From: an uncultured Mediterranea sp.
GTDB taxonomy: Bacteria; Bacteroidota; Bacteroidia; Bacteroidales; Bacteroidaceae
Direction of reading: 5' to 3'
NCBI GenBank assembly: GCA_945831575.1
Contig: CAMACX010000008.1
Coordinates: 16,224-80,223, forward strand
DNA length: 64,000 nucleotides
Positions 1-8,816 of this stretch are shown here, piece by piece. Under the pieces are notes generated by a model. The model was not told the DNA's origin. It ran no database searches and was given only the letters and a program-made list of their open reading frames with translations. The first letter of the stretch is position 1; each line of letters begins with the position of its first letter. The position numbers were made by a program, and so were the translations under genes.

Positions 1-165
1 GCCACGGAGCTGATTGCCCAGGGACAGTTTAGTCGCATGGTGGCTCTGCAGGGTAGTGACATCGCTTCGGTGCCCCTCACCGATGTGGCGGGCAAGCTGA
101 AACTGGTTACTGAGGACCATGACCTGGTGGTACAGGGCCGACGCATGGGTATCTGCTTTGGATGA
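1..165 (+). CDS. pfkA: 6-phosphofructokinase, C-terminal end (partial)
   Basis: The 5' part lies outside the window; 54 codons of frame 1 are visible, ending in TGA. The tail contains FSRMVALQGSDI and RRMGICFG, which match the C-terminal end of bacterial ATP-dependent phosphofructokinases (fructose-6-phosphate phosphorylation in glycolysis). It converges on rnc, with a small gene between them. The assignment rests on a short tail and on my recollection that pfkA lies near rnc-fabF-acpP in Bacteroides, so it is good but not certain. Confidence 0.7.
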   Translation, partial: ATELIAQGQFSRMVALQGSDIASVPLTDVAGKLKLVTEDHDLVVQGRRMGICFG

Positions 166-195
166 CAGTGGTGAGTATGAAGTCGGATACGAAGT

Positions 196-564
196 ATGAA
201 TGTTGAATCTATACGTGAATATTGCCTCGCTCTCCCTATGGTGAGCGAGGATTTTCCTTTTGATGAGACCACGCTGGTCTTCCGGGTACAGGGGAAGATA
301 TTTGCCATGATTGACCTGGAAGATACCACTTGGTTTGTGCTGAAGTGTGACCCCGACTATGCGCTGGAGCTGCGCGACAGGTATGCGGAGATAGCTGGCG
401 CTTGGCACATGAACAAGCGCCACTGGAATCAGGTCAATCTCTTTGGCTCGCTGAGTGACAGCCTGATAGAGTCACTTATACGCCATAGCTATGCCCTGGT
501 GGTAAGCAAACTGCCTAAACGCATCAAGCAGGAATATCCCTGTCTGCTGACGGTCAGTGGATGA
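196..564 (+). CDS. MmcQ/YjbR family protein
   Basis: A 122-aa cytosolic protein of the MmcQ/YjbR (CyaY-like fold) family. Visible family features are the N-terminal REYCLALP helix, the central FAMIDLEDTTWFVLKCDP strand pair and the AWHMNKRHWNQVNL segment, followed by a C-terminal helix with SYALVVSKLPK. Length is normal for the family. Members are annotated as double-wing DNA-binding proteins, but their cellular role is unknown. It follows pfkA by 30 bp in the same direction and is probably cotranscribed. Confidence 0.85.
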   Translation: MNVESIREYCLALPMVSEDFPFDETTLVFRVQGKIFAMIDLEDTTWFVLKCDPDYALELRDRYAEIAGAWHMNKRHWNQVNLFGSLSDSLIESLIRHSYALVVSKLPKRIKQEYPCLLTVSG

Positions 565-574
565 GGCGGTCAGT

Positions 575-1513
575 CTATTCGTTCGCGATTCGCTCGTCAG
601 CCACAAAGGCTTCTTCGCTGGCAACTGACGATGTGCATGTTATGGCAATGTTCGTCTCTGCCTCTTCCACTTGATGTTCAGCTTCTTCCGCATGACGCTC
701 GGCTTCGGCTGCTTGGCGGTCGGCTTCGGCTTGCTGGCTGCGGTTGCGCTCACGGGCTATCTCAATCTGCTCGCGGAAGGTCTCATCGTTGCGGATGACC
801 TTCAGTGCCATCTGAGCCGCTTTCTGCTGGCTCTCCTTCTTGCTGTAGCCCCTTCCGTTGCCGGCAGGGATGCCTTCGATGTGGACTTCGGTGCTGAATG
901 TGGGGCTGTGGTCCTTGTCCATCACCTGGTCAATCAGCTCAAAGCTCACTTGCATCTTGTTCTTCTGGCACCACTCGATGAGGCGCGACTTGAAGTTCAT
1001 CTCCTTGCGCGACATCTTATCGAGGTCGATGTATTGCTTTAGAATCTTCTCCTCCATGAACTGCATGCAGCAGTCATAGCCCCGGTCCAGATAGATGGCC
1101 CCGATGAAGGCTTCAAAGGCATTGCCATAGAGGTAGCTGTTGTGCGACTGCGAGCGGCTGCTCGTCTTCACCAGTTTGTCAAGACCAATCTCTACGGCCA
1201 GCTTGTTGAGCGTCTCGCGTTGTACGATTTTCGAGCGGGTGTTGGTGAGGAATCCCTCGCGCCTGCCCTCGAAGTGGCGATAGACGATGTCGCCCACCAC
1301 GGCGTCCAGTATGGCATCACCCAGAAACTCCAGACGCTCGTTGTTGAGCAGTCGTCCCTGGTCGGAGCGTACGGCGGTCGATTTGTGGAGCAGGGCCTGC
1401 TCGTAGTACTTCAGTTGGCGTGGGTAGAATCCCAGGATGCGGTAGAAACAAAGATAAGACTCCCTCTCCTTGCAGAAAAGAAGTCTTATCCGATGTATGA
1501 GGTTGCTCAGCAC
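575..1513 (-). CDS. rnc: Ribonuclease III with C-terminal charged extension
   Basis: Double-strand-specific endoribonuclease for rRNA and mRNA processing. The RNase III signature NERLEFLGD is at residues 58-66 and supplies metal-binding acidic residues; a second acidic site lies in the NAFEAFIGAIYLD helix near residues 131-143. A dsRNA-binding domain spans roughly residues 172-240 (FKSRLIEWCQ, then KKESQQKAAQMAL). Residues 245-312 form an Ala/Glu/Arg-rich, probably coiled-coil tail beyond the usual 220-250 residues. It is the last gene of acpP-fabF-rnc, 25 bp after fabF, and converges on the MmcQ/YjbR gene. Confidence 0.95.
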   Translation of the reverse strand: MLSNLIHRIRLLFCKERESYLCFYRILGFYPRQLKYYEQALLHKSTAVRSDQGRLLNNERLEFLGDAILDAVVGDIVYRHFEGRREGFLTNTRSKIVQRETLNKLAVEIGLDKLVKTSSRSQSHNSYLYGNAFEAFIGAIYLDRGYDCCMQFMEEKILKQYIDLDKMSRKEMNFKSRLIEWCQKNKMQVSFELIDQVMDKDHSPTFSTEVHIEGIPAGNGRGYSKKESQQKAAQMALKVIRNDETFREQIEIARERNRSQQAEADRQAAEAERHAEEAEHQVEEAETNIAITCTSSVASEEAFVADERIANE

Positions 1514-1538
1514 AATCTTAACGTGGCGTTAGTGGTGA

Positions 1539-2804
1539 TTACTGGGCATACTTCTTGAAGATGACACATGCATTGTGGCCACCGAAACCGAAGGTGTTCG
1601 ACAGGGCGGCATTGACCTCGCGCTCCTGGGCCTTGTTGAATGTGAAATTCAAGTTGTAGTCAATCTCCTCGTCGTTGTCGCCCTCCTCATGGTTGATGGT
1701 GGGAGGTACAACGCCGTTCACGATAGCCAGGATGCTGGCGATGGACTCTACAGCACCGGCTGCTCCCAGCAGGTGACCCGTCATGGACTTGGTCGAGCTG
1801 ATGTTGAGCTTGTAGGCGTGCTCACCAAATACCTCCTTGATGGCCTTGGCCTCAGAGATGTCGCCCACGGGGGTAGAGGTACCGTGTACGTTGATGTAGT
1901 CAATCTCTTCGGGATTCATGCCTGCATCTTCGAGGGCGTTGCGCATCACGAGCTTGGCTCCCAGACCTTCGGGGTGAGAAGCCGTGAGGTGATAAGCGTC
2001 TGCACTCATGCCTACGCCAGCCACTTCAGCATAGATGCGTGCGCCGCGTGCCTTGGCGTGCTCGAGCTCTTCGAGCACCAGGCAACCGCCACCTTCACCC
2101 ATGATGAAGCCGTCGCGGCTTGCGCTGAAGGGGCGCGAAGCGGTCTCAGGCGAATCGTTGCGGGTAGAGAGGGCGTGCATGGCGTTGAAGCCACCCACAC
2201 CGCAGGGGTAGATGGCTGCTTCGGCACCACCGGTCACGATGGCGTTGGCCTTGCCGAGGCGGATCAGGTTGAAGGCATCGGCAATCGAATTGGTCGATGT
2301 GGCACAAGCCGAGCAGGTGGAGTAGTTGGGACCGTGGAATCCGAAGAGGATGGAAATCTGTCCGGCAGCGATGTCAGAGATCATCTTGGGGATGAAGAAG
2401 GGACTGAACTTGGGACCCATCTCTGCACCGTTGACGGCATAGTTGCCTGCCTCTTCCTCGAAGGTGTGGATTCCGCCGATACCTGCACCAAAGATGACAC
2501 CGATGCGGGTCTTGTCCTCGGCTTCGAGGTCCATGCCCGAGTCTTCAACGGCCTCTTTGGCCACCTTGATGGCATACTGTGCGTAGAGGTCCATCTTGCG
2601 GGCCTCCTTACGGTCAATATACTTGCTTGCATCGAAGCCCTTGACTTCGCATGCAAATTGTGTCTTAAACTTAGAAGCGTCAAAATGAGTAATAGGTCCT
2701 GCTCCACTAACGCCCTTGACCAGGTTATCCCAGAATTCGGATACACTGTTGCCAATCGGTGTAATGGCACCAAGACCTGTTACTACTACTCTTTTTAATT
2801 CCAT
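1539..2804 (-). CDS. fabF: Beta-ketoacyl-ACP synthase II
   Basis: Condensing enzyme of type II fatty-acid synthesis, elongating acyl-ACP with malonyl-ACP. The thiolase fold is full length (421 aa). The nucleophilic cysteine is in STCSACATS (about C167); the two catalytic histidines are in NVHGTSTPVGD and KSMTGHLLGAAG, and the glycine-rich C-terminus NTFGFGGHNACV is present. It lies 29 bp downstream of acpP, its substrate carrier, and is followed by rnc, so the three probably form one transcript from the acpP promoter. Confidence 0.97.
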   Translation of the reverse strand: MELKRVVVTGLGAITPIGNSVSEFWDNLVKGVSGAGPITHFDASKFKTQFACEVKGFDASKYIDRKEARKMDLYAQYAIKVAKEAVEDSGMDLEAEDKTRIGVIFGAGIGGIHTFEEEAGNYAVNGAEMGPKFSPFFIPKMISDIAAGQISILFGFHGPNYSTCSACATSTNSIADAFNLIRLGKANAIVTGGAEAAIYPCGVGGFNAMHALSTRNDSPETASRPFSASRDGFIMGEGGGCLVLEELEHAKARGARIYAEVAGVGMSADAYHLTASHPEGLGAKLVMRNALEDAGMNPEEIDYINVHGTSTPVGDISEAKAIKEVFGEHAYKLNISSTKSMTGHLLGAAGAVESIASILAIVNGVVPPTINHEEGDNDEEIDYNLNFTFNKAQEREVNAALSNTFGFGGHNACVIFKKYAQ

Positions 2805-2833
2805 GTGTTACGAATAAGTCAGTGGAATAGATT

Positions 2834-3070
2834 TTACTTCAGGTGCTCTTCGATATAAGCGATAGCGTCACCTACAGTACCAATCTTCTCAGCCTGGTCG
2901 TCGGGGATAGAGATACCGAATTCCTTCTCGAAGTCCATGATGAGTTCTACCGTGTCCAGAGAGTCTGCACCAAGGTCGTTGGTGAAGCTGGCTTCGTTAG
3001 TTACTTGTGATTCTTCAACGCCCAGTTTATCAACGATGATGGCTTTAACTTTAGATGCAATTTCAGACAT
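2834..3070 (-). CDS. acpP: Acyl carrier protein
   Basis: A 78-aa acidic carrier for growing acyl chains. The phosphopantetheine attachment serine is S37 in the canonical [12 protein letters not shown] motif; the four-helix length is standard. It is the first gene of acpP-fabF-rnc. A possible promoter lies upstream on the minus strand: a TTG element about 20 bp before TTCCTTTG, a near match to the Bacteroidota consensus. Confidence 0.97.
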   Translation of the reverse strand: MSEIASKVKAIIVDKLGVEESQVTNEASFTNDLGADSLDTVELIMDFEKEFGISIPDDQAEKIGTVGDAIAYIEEHLK

Positions 3071-3230
3071 AACTTTTGGTTTTTAATTAATAATTAGTTT
3101 ATTTTCTTTATTTTTGCGGCACAAAGGAACAATTATTTCTGTATCTTCGCAAATATTTCGGGAATTAAATGCACTTTTTTGCGCATTTTTCACGGTTTTG
3201 TGCATGGTTTTGAATAAAATATAGGTTTTT

Positions 3231-3806
3231 ATGAAGAAAAACATCGCTATTTTCGCTTCGGGTAATGGTACCAATGCCGAGCAGTTGGTGCTTCATTTCG
3301 CCCATCATCCCAAGGCCCGTGTGGCTTTGATTCTGACTAACCGCTCGACGGCCTTTGTGCTGGAGCGGGCCAAACGGCTGGAGGTTCCTGCCTGCTGCTT
3401 CAGCAAGGAGCAATGGGCCGAGGGTACGGAGGTGGTGGAGGTGCTCCGCCGTTATGGGATTGACTTCGTGGTATTGGCTGGATTTCTGGCCCGGGTGCCC
3501 GACTGTGTGCTCCACGGTTACCCTCAGCGCATGGTCAACATCCATCCATCGCTGCTGCCTAAGTTTGGCGGGAAGGGGATGTATGGCGACCGTGTGCATC
3601 AGGCGGTGCTTGATGCGGGGGAGAAGGAGAGTGGCATCACCATCCATTACACCAACGAGCAGTACGATGAGGGGGCCATCATCTGCCAGCATCGCTGTCC
3701 TGTGTTGCCCGACGACACCTTCGAGACGCTGGCCACGAGGGTGCATCAGCTGGAGTATGCCCACTACCCTGAGGTGGTGGACCGCCTGGTCAGCGCGCTG
3801 GAGTAG
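3231..3806 (+). CDS. purN: Phosphoribosylglycinamide formyltransferase
   Basis: Transfers a formyl group from 10-formyl-tetrahydrofolate to GAR, the third step of purine synthesis. The N-terminal IAIFASGNGTNAEQL is the phosphate-binding loop. The catalytic Asn and His are in MVNIHPSLLPKFGGKGMYG (about N103 and H105), and the catalytic Asp is probably D146 in YDEGAI. At 191 aa it is the usual PurN length. It is divergent from acpP across a 160-bp AT-rich gap; a weak -7-like TATCTTCGC lies about 80 bp before its start. Confidence 0.95.
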   Translation: MKKNIAIFASGNGTNAEQLVLHFAHHPKARVALILTNRSTAFVLERAKRLEVPACCFSKEQWAEGTEVVEVLRRYGIDFVVLAGFLARVPDCVLHGYPQRMVNIHPSLLPKFGGKGMYGDRVHQAVLDAGEKESGITIHYTNEQYDEGAIICQHRCPVLPDDTFETLATRVHQLEYAHYPEVVDRLVSALE

Positions 3807-4164
3807 GTGAAGTAGCTACTGGCGCTGCTTGTCACGGCTACTTACGCCGTTTTCATGGCGTTGGTATTTTATTATCAGCAGGTTGAAAATCTTTTTTCCT
3901 CGGGATGAAACAAGTTTCTCATCGCGTTGGAAACGGCTGAAAATAGCCTTCATAAAAAATGCCGACCGCACGCGATAAACACTTCACACTTCATATTTAC
4001 TTGTAATGTACTGATTTACAATGTGATGTGGTATGAAGTTGAATATATTAGACTTCACACTATATCATGCTGAATATCAATAAGACATGTCAAAATGTGA
4101 AGTGTGAAGTGTTTTTTGATTCCTCCGCGTTTTTTCTGTGGGGTCTTGTTACAGTAGGTAGAGC
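3807..4164. other. Intergenic region between purN and pdxB with an inverted repeat
   Basis: 358 bp without a gene, between two convergent genes. It contains a 17-bp perfect inverted repeat (listed separately). Its AT-rich interior holds a third partial copy of the same word (acttcacact near 4051-4060). No ORF, tRNA or clear intrinsic terminator was seen elsewhere in it. Confidence 0.6.
3977..4114. repeat. 17-bp inverted repeat bounding a 138-bp AT-rich unit
   Basis: The left arm aaacacttcacacttca (3977-3993) is exactly reverse-complemented by tgaagtgtgaagtgttt (4098-4114), with 104 bp between them. Each arm is itself a near-tandem of a CACTTCA-type word. It could be a MITE-like non-autonomous element, a REP-type intergenic repeat or a long-stem transcript end between convergent genes. 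No target-site duplication is obvious. Confidence 0.6.
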
Positions 4165-5211
4165 TTACTCCGGCAGGGTGATGTGGTAGGCTCCCTCTTC
4201 GCGGCGCAGGGGATAGTTGCCCCGGAGCTGTTCGAAGAGTTCGGGGTGCTCCTTGAGTGCCCGGCTGTCGGTGTGAGGGTTGTAGATCTGGATTAGGGCC
4301 TGAGGCAGGGTAGCGGCTTTGACCTCGGGCTGCGGAGGTGTTGGAGGGGTGATGGTGTAGTGCCCTTCCAGATGGAAATGGCGGCAGAGCGTATCGAGGG
4401 CTTGGCGCGTGGCGTTGGCCTTGCCGTCGGCGCTATAGCCGGCGATGTGAGGTGTACCTATATATATAGTATGTAGGAGGTCAAGGTCAATCGAGGGCTC
4501 ATGCTCCCAGACATCAAGGATGGCTTCTGTCACGAGACCCTTGCGGAGTGCCTCCTTGAGCGCCAGGGTATCGACCACTTCGCCCCGCGAGGTGTTTATC
4601 ACTACAGGTCTGCGTCTCAGCTGACTGAAGAAGCCGGCATTGGCCAGGTGGAAGGTGGGGTAGGAGCCTTCGCGTTGCAGGGGGACGTGGAAGGTGAGTA
4701 TGTCGCTCTCCTCAGCTAGCTCTTGGAGTGTACTGAATCCCTCTTCGCCTTCAGCGGCTGCGCGAGGGGGGTCGTTGAGCAACACCCTCATGCCCCAGCG
4801 GCGGGCCACTTCGGCTACCAACCGTCCCACGTGCCCTACGCCGACGATGCCCAGTGTGCTCCCTTTCAGCTTCATGCCCTTCTCCTGCTCCAGCAGCAGA
4901 AGGCAGCTCTGCACGTATTGCGCCACTGACGCGGCATTACACCCGGGTGCATTGCTCCAGGCGATGCCCGCCTCGCGGCAATAATGGGTATCAATGTGAT
5001 CGTAGCCGATGGTGGCTGTGGCAATCAGCTGTACCTTGCTGCCTTCCAGCAGTGCACGGTCGCAACGGGTGCGTGTACGGATAATCAAGGCATCCGCATC
5101 CTTTACCTCTTCGCGGGTGATGTCCCCTCCCGGCAGATAGAGCACCTCATCGGTCAGCGCCTCAATGGCCTCGCGGATGTAGGGTATCTTGTTGTCAACG
5201 ATTACTTTCAT
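4165..5211 (-). CDS. pdxB: Erythronate-4-phosphate dehydrogenase
   Basis: NAD-dependent 2-hydroxyacid dehydrogenase that oxidises 4-phosphoerythronate in pyridoxal-5'-phosphate synthesis. The N-terminus MKVIVDNKIPYIREA is typical of PdxB. The Rossmann motif is GIVGVGHVGRLVAEVARRWG, the catalytic Arg is in VINTSRGEVVD, the acid Glu region follows in DVWEHEP, and the His is in GTPHIAGYSADGK. The C-terminal PdxB dimerisation region (residues about 285-348) is present, and 348 aa is about the usual length. A good minus-strand promoter lies at 5260-5293. Confidence 0.93.
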   Translation of the reverse strand: MKVIVDNKIPYIREAIEALTDEVLYLPGGDITREEVKDADALIIRTRTRCDRALLEGSKVQLIATATIGYDHIDTHYCREAGIAWSNAPGCNAASVAQYVQSCLLLLEQEKGMKLKGSTLGIVGVGHVGRLVAEVARRWGMRVLLNDPPRAAAEGEEGFSTLQELAEESDILTFHVPLQREGSYPTFHLANAGFFSQLRRRPVVINTSRGEVVDTLALKEALRKGLVTEAILDVWEHEPSIDLDLLHTIYIGTPHIAGYSADGKANATRQALDTLCRHFHLEGHYTITPPTPPQPEVKAATLPQALIQIYNPHTDSRALKEHPELFEQLRGNYPLRREEGAYHITLPE

Positions 5212-5259
5212 CTCTTGTTGAGTCTCTTTGTTTTATATACTTACATTTCCATTCGGCGT

Positions 5260-5293
5260 GCAAAAATACACATTTGTTTTCTGAAAGTGCAAA
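5260..5293 (-). promoter_or_regulatory. Promoter of pdxB
   Basis: Read on the minus strand, TTTG (complement of 5290-5293) is followed after 21 bp by TATTTTTGC (complement of 5260-5268), an excellent match to the Bacteroidota -33/-7 consensus. It lies about 50 bp before the pdxB start codon. Confidence 0.7.
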
Positions 5294-5367
5294 TTGTGAC
5301 TGTAAATTTGTTGGGTTGGTTGATTTTTCGCCGGACTTGTTCTGATTAGCTGTTTTTTTACTGCAAT

Positions 5368-5401
5368 TTTGTAGGAATTTCGAATCTTTGATTACTTTTG
5401 C
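5368..5401 (+). promoter_or_regulatory. Promoter of the phosphoesterase operon
   Basis: TTTG at 5368-5371 and TACTTTTGC at 5393-5401, separated by 21 bp, match the Bacteroidota promoter consensus. It overlaps the upstream start codon of the long ORF in the track (5388), which argues for the internal start at 5424. Confidence 0.75.
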
Positions 5402-5423
5402 AGCCCTAATAATTGATTATCCC

Positions 5424-6248
5424 ATGATGAAGAATACTGTCTTGAATCTCCTCACTGCTGTGGCTATGTTGCTGAGCATCGGGCTGATGCAGGGATGCGA
5501 CCTGATTGACTATCACCCCTATGACGTGCGCATATCGGGTCAGACCGATGTCAATGCCACCAATATGCTCCGTATCGAGCAGCTATGCCTGGGTAAAGAT
5601 ACCTTGCGCTTTGCGGCTACCGGTGATACCCAGCGCTGGTACGATGATACGCGCGAATTTGTGGACCACATCAATAAGCGTGGCGACATCGACTTCGTGC
5701 TCCACGGCGGGGATGTGAGCGACTTCGGTGTGACAGATGAGTTTCTGTGGCAGCGCGACATCCTCAACAAGCTCGCCGTGCCTTATGTGGTGCTGCTGGG
5801 CAATCACGACTGCATCGGTACGGGAGAGGATACCTACCGCAAGGTGTTTGGTGACCCCAACTTCAGCTTCATCGCTGCCCGTATCAAGTTTGTCTGCCTC
5901 AACACCAACGCACTGGAGTTTGACTACTCGCGCCCCGTGCCCGACTTTGAGTTCATGACCAGCGAACTGACTGCCCGTGGTGATGAATTTGACCGCACCG
6001 TGGTCTGCATGCACGTGCCCCCCTTTGATGGCGAGTTCAACAACAACGTAGCCAACGTCTTTGAGCACTACGTACTCCAGTACCCGGGCTTGCAGTTCTG
6101 CACCGTGGCCCATGTGCATCGGGCCAAGCAGGAGGACCTCTTCGAAGACGGCACCATCTACTACATGAGCGACTGCATCCATCACCGCAACTATTATATA
6201 TTCACTATAACTCCGGAGGGCTATACGTATGAAGTGGTTGATTTCTAA
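5424..6248 (+). CDS. Metallophosphoesterase lipoprotein
   Basis: Calcineurin-like phosphoesterase predicted to be a periplasmic-side lipoprotein. The start was set at MMKNTVLN because the longer ORF would begin inside the promoter. That start gives a clean signal peptide ending in a lipobox (IGLMQGC, Cys about 25). Metal-binding motifs follow in family order: AATGDTQ, HGGDVSDFG, LLGNHDC (GNHD/E), a later MHVPPF and the terminal VAHVHRA. The substrate cannot be predicted. The stop overlaps the next gene by 20 bp, so the two are translationally linked. Confidence 0.85.
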   Translation: MMKNTVLNLLTAVAMLLSIGLMQGCDLIDYHPYDVRISGQTDVNATNMLRIEQLCLGKDTLRFAATGDTQRWYDDTREFVDHINKRGDIDFVLHGGDVSDFGVTDEFLWQRDILNKLAVPYVVLLGNHDCIGTGEDTYRKVFGDPNFSFIAARIKFVCLNTNALEFDYSRPVPDFEFMTSELTARGDEFDRTVVCMHVPPFDGEFNNNVANVFEHYVLQYPGLQFCTVAHVHRAKQEDLFEDGTIYYMSDCIHHRNYYIFTITPEGYTYEVVDF

Positions 6249-6975
6249 TGTCCTGTTACTCCTGGCCCTCTCGATGGGCCAAGCCAAGGCACAGAGTGTA
6301 ACCGATACGCTCGGTCTGCATACCCCTGATACCGTCTATGTCGTGCGTCACGATACGGTATGGCTCCAGCAGCCCCGCGCGGACAGCGTCTATACCGCTG
6401 AGGTCAGCACGCGCTACGACCGCCGCATCCACCGCTACCGCAAGCATTGGTACGGTCTGATACCCACCTACAGCAAGCTGCAATATGCCGGCAACATGGG
6501 CCTGCTCTCTTTGGGCTTCGGCTGGGACTACGGCAAGCACAACCAGTGGGAGACCGACCTCCTCTTCGGCTACCTGCCCAAGTATGACTCTGACCGCTCG
6601 AAGATTACGATGACGCTCAAGCAGAACTACATTCCCTGGAATATCACTCTCGGCGAGGGACCCTTCTCATTTGAACCGCTGACCTGCGGACTCTACTTCA
6701 ACACCGTCTTCGGCGATGAATTCTGGGTGAGCGAGCCCGACCGTTACCCCAAGGGGTACTACGGCTTCTCCTCCAAGGTGCGCACCCACATCTTCCTGGG
6801 CCAGCGCATCACCTTCGAAATTCCCCGCAAGAAGCGCTTCATGGCCAAGAGCATCACCTTCTTCTATGAAATCAGTTCATGCGACCTCTACATAGTCAGC
6901 GCCTTCACCAACGGCTACCTGCGGATGCACGACTATCTGAGCCTCTCCTTCGGACTGAAGATGCAGACACTCTAA
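6229..6975 (+). CDS. Exported envelope protein of unknown function
   Basis: A 248-aa protein with a signal peptide (MKWLISNVLLLLALSMGQAK, cut near AQS). The mature part is rich in aromatic residues and alternating strands such as YAGNMGLLSLGFGWDYGKHN and FHTV-like segments ending in LSFGLKMQTL, suggesting a small beta-barrel or an outer-membrane-associated beta protein. I do not recognise a named family. It overlaps the phosphoesterase gene by 20 bp, implying a shared transcript and possibly a shared function. It converges on the GT39 gene with a 4-bp overlap of the coding ends. Confidence 0.7.
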   Translation: MKWLISNVLLLLALSMGQAKAQSVTDTLGLHTPDTVYVVRHDTVWLQQPRADSVYTAEVSTRYDRRIHRYRKHWYGLIPTYSKLQYAGNMGLLSLGFGWDYGKHNQWETDLLFGYLPKYDSDRSKITMTLKQNYIPWNITLGEGPFSFEPLTCGLYFNTVFGDEFWVSEPDRYPKGYYGFSSKVRTHIFLGQRITFEIPRKKRFMAKSITFFYEISSCDLYIVSAFTNGYLRMHDYLSLSFGLKMQTL

Positions 6976-8735
6976 GGACGGTTGTAGAAATAGTAGCAAG
7001 CTACCTGCGCCCGGGCATCACAACTGCGGTACGAGGTCTGGAAGACAGGCTTGAGCGTGTAGCGACCGCTCAGCTCGGCCACCATCTTCTCCTCTTCGAA
7101 GAGGGGCACGATGAGGAACCCCGAACCCCCGGCTGGTGCTTCGCGCTCGATGTGGCGCAAGCGGTCACCCAGGTAGTAGTTGATGCTGTAGAAGTAGAGT
7201 CCATACGAGTAGATGGCCCCTTCGGGTTGCAGGTCGGTGAGTCGTTGGGCAATCTTCTTGTCACTCTTGGTCGAGAGCACGGTAGGTTGATAGACCCCGT
7301 CGAGTGCTACAAAGAGGCAGAGCAACATGCCGGCTACCCCATAGAGGTGGGCATGGGCCGAAGCCTGCTTACGGCAGAGGCGCAGCAGGCAAAGAGCCCC
7401 TACGAGCGGAATCAGAATCAGCAGCCAATGGGCGAAATCAAAGTAGTTGTCGCGCAGGGCATGCAGGAAGCCCACGTTCTCAGCGGCATGCCGGCCATGC
7501 CCCATGATGGCATCAGGTACCAATCCCAGACGGATGGCAAAAAACAGCAGCGTGAGCAACAGTCCCAGCGAACCGAATACAATGGAGAAGCTGCGGAACA
7601 GCTTGCTCCCCTGCTCAGCTAACCGCCGCAGATACTGTGCAAAGAAGAGTGCCATGAAGGGATAGATAGGCAGCAGATAGACGCTCCGTTTGCTCTTGGG
7701 GATGCAATAGAAGATGAAGATGAGCAGCACGGCCAGCCAGCAGAAGAGCTGCAGCGGGTCTTGCTGGCAGAAGCTCTTCCACCAGCCACGTACACGGGCC
7801 ATCCATCCCTGGGCTTTCGCTACCGATTGTGCCGGTTTGCTTTCCACCACTTTGCCATCTGTTGCCGTGTCTTCCTTTGTCTTGCGCTTTAGCGTAAAGA
7901 GCGAGGCCACGAAGAGCAGCGTCCAGGGAATCCATCCCCAGATGAGTGTGAGGAAGTTGTACCACACGGGGTTTTCGTGTGAGGCATAGCTCATTGTGCC
8001 GCTGAAGCGCCCCGTATTCTCTTCCAGCATCAGGTCGATAACCTCCTGTCCACCTTGCTGATAGGCCAGGTACATCCAGCCGCAGTAGGGCAAGATGGCG
8101 AGGAAACCGAAGCAGCACATCCAGCCGAAACTCTTCCAGAAGCCACGCTTTTGCATCAGCAGATAGACTCCGGTGACCATGCAGGGAAAGATGGCCCCTA
8201 CGGGACCCTTCGTCAGCGTAGCACAAGCCATGCAACCGATGGCTATCCAAGGAAATCGCTTCCGCCCTTGCTCGTCCCACGCATAGAGCAGGCAGAGGGC
8301 CACCACGATAAAGGCCACCTGCACCATATCCACGCGCCCGGCTACCGCCGCCCGGTGTACCTCAAACGAAGTGAGCAGCAGCAGGGTAGTGAGTACGGCC
8401 AGTTCCTGCCCTAGCCGCCGACGCACGAAGCGGAAGAAGAAGAGCAGCATACCGATACAGGCCACCGCCGAGGGAAAGCGTGTGGTGAACTCGCTCACCT
8501 CGCCCGTAAGCCATGACACCGCAGCAATGCACCAATAGAGGAACGGCGGCTTGAAGGCAATGTCCGTGCCGTAATTGACCGGCAGAATCCAGTTGCCGCT
8601 CTGCAACATGCTGACAGCCACAATGGCTTCACGGGGTTCGCCCTTGGAATAGAAGAGAGACTCGCCCAGGAAAGGCACTAACACCAGGATGCTCAATAAT
8701 GCGATGAGCCAGAAGATACGACGTTGATTATCCAT
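6972..8735 (-). CDS. GT39-family (ArnT-like) glycosyltransferase
   Basis: Integral membrane, polyprenyl-phosphate-sugar-dependent glycosyltransferase, 587 aa from the MDNQRRIFWLIALLS start. The longer ORF in the track would run through gtrA and is rejected. The first periplasmic loop after TM1 carries GEPREAIVAVSMLQSGNWIL and the family hallmark AFKPPFLYW; about eleven hydrophobic segments follow, then a C-terminal periplasmic domain (about 480-587). ArnT relatives modify lipid A or glycans with a lipid-linked sugar; the donor here is unknown. It is divergent from gtrA across about 80 bp. Confidence 0.85.
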   Translation of the reverse strand: MDNQRRIFWLIALLSILVLVPFLGESLFYSKGEPREAIVAVSMLQSGNWILPVNYGTDIAFKPPFLYWCIAAVSWLTGEVSEFTTRFPSAVACIGMLLFFFRFVRRRLGQELAVLTTLLLLTSFEVHRAAVAGRVDMVQVAFIVVALCLLYAWDEQGRKRFPWIAIGCMACATLTKGPVGAIFPCMVTGVYLLMQKRGFWKSFGWMCCFGFLAILPYCGWMYLAYQQGGQEVIDLMLEENTGRFSGTMSYASHENPVWYNFLTLIWGWIPWTLLFVASLFTLKRKTKEDTATDGKVVESKPAQSVAKAQGWMARVRGWWKSFCQQDPLQLFCWLAVLLIFIFYCIPKSKRSVYLLPIYPFMALFFAQYLRRLAEQGSKLFRSFSIVFGSLGLLLTLLFFAIRLGLVPDAIMGHGRHAAENVGFLHALRDNYFDFAHWLLILIPLVGALCLLRLCRKQASAHAHLYGVAGMLLCLFVALDGVYQPTVLSTKSDKKIAQRLTDLQPEGAIYSYGLYFYSINYYLGDRLRHIEREAPAGGSGFLIVPLFEEEKMVAELSGRYTLKPVFQTSYRSCDARAQVACYYFYNRP

Positions 8736-8816
8736 GTAATTTCGTTTATTTGTGGGCAAATATACCGCTTTCTGAGAAAAAAGAGGTACTTTTGCACCGA
8801 AAAAGTAGAGAGATTG

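Noticed and set aside
1575-2798. 407-aa plus-strand ORF antisense to fabF
   Set aside because: Shadow of a strongly conserved gene; its composition (Val/Gly/His-rich) matches no family, and fabF has all catalytic motifs on the other strand.
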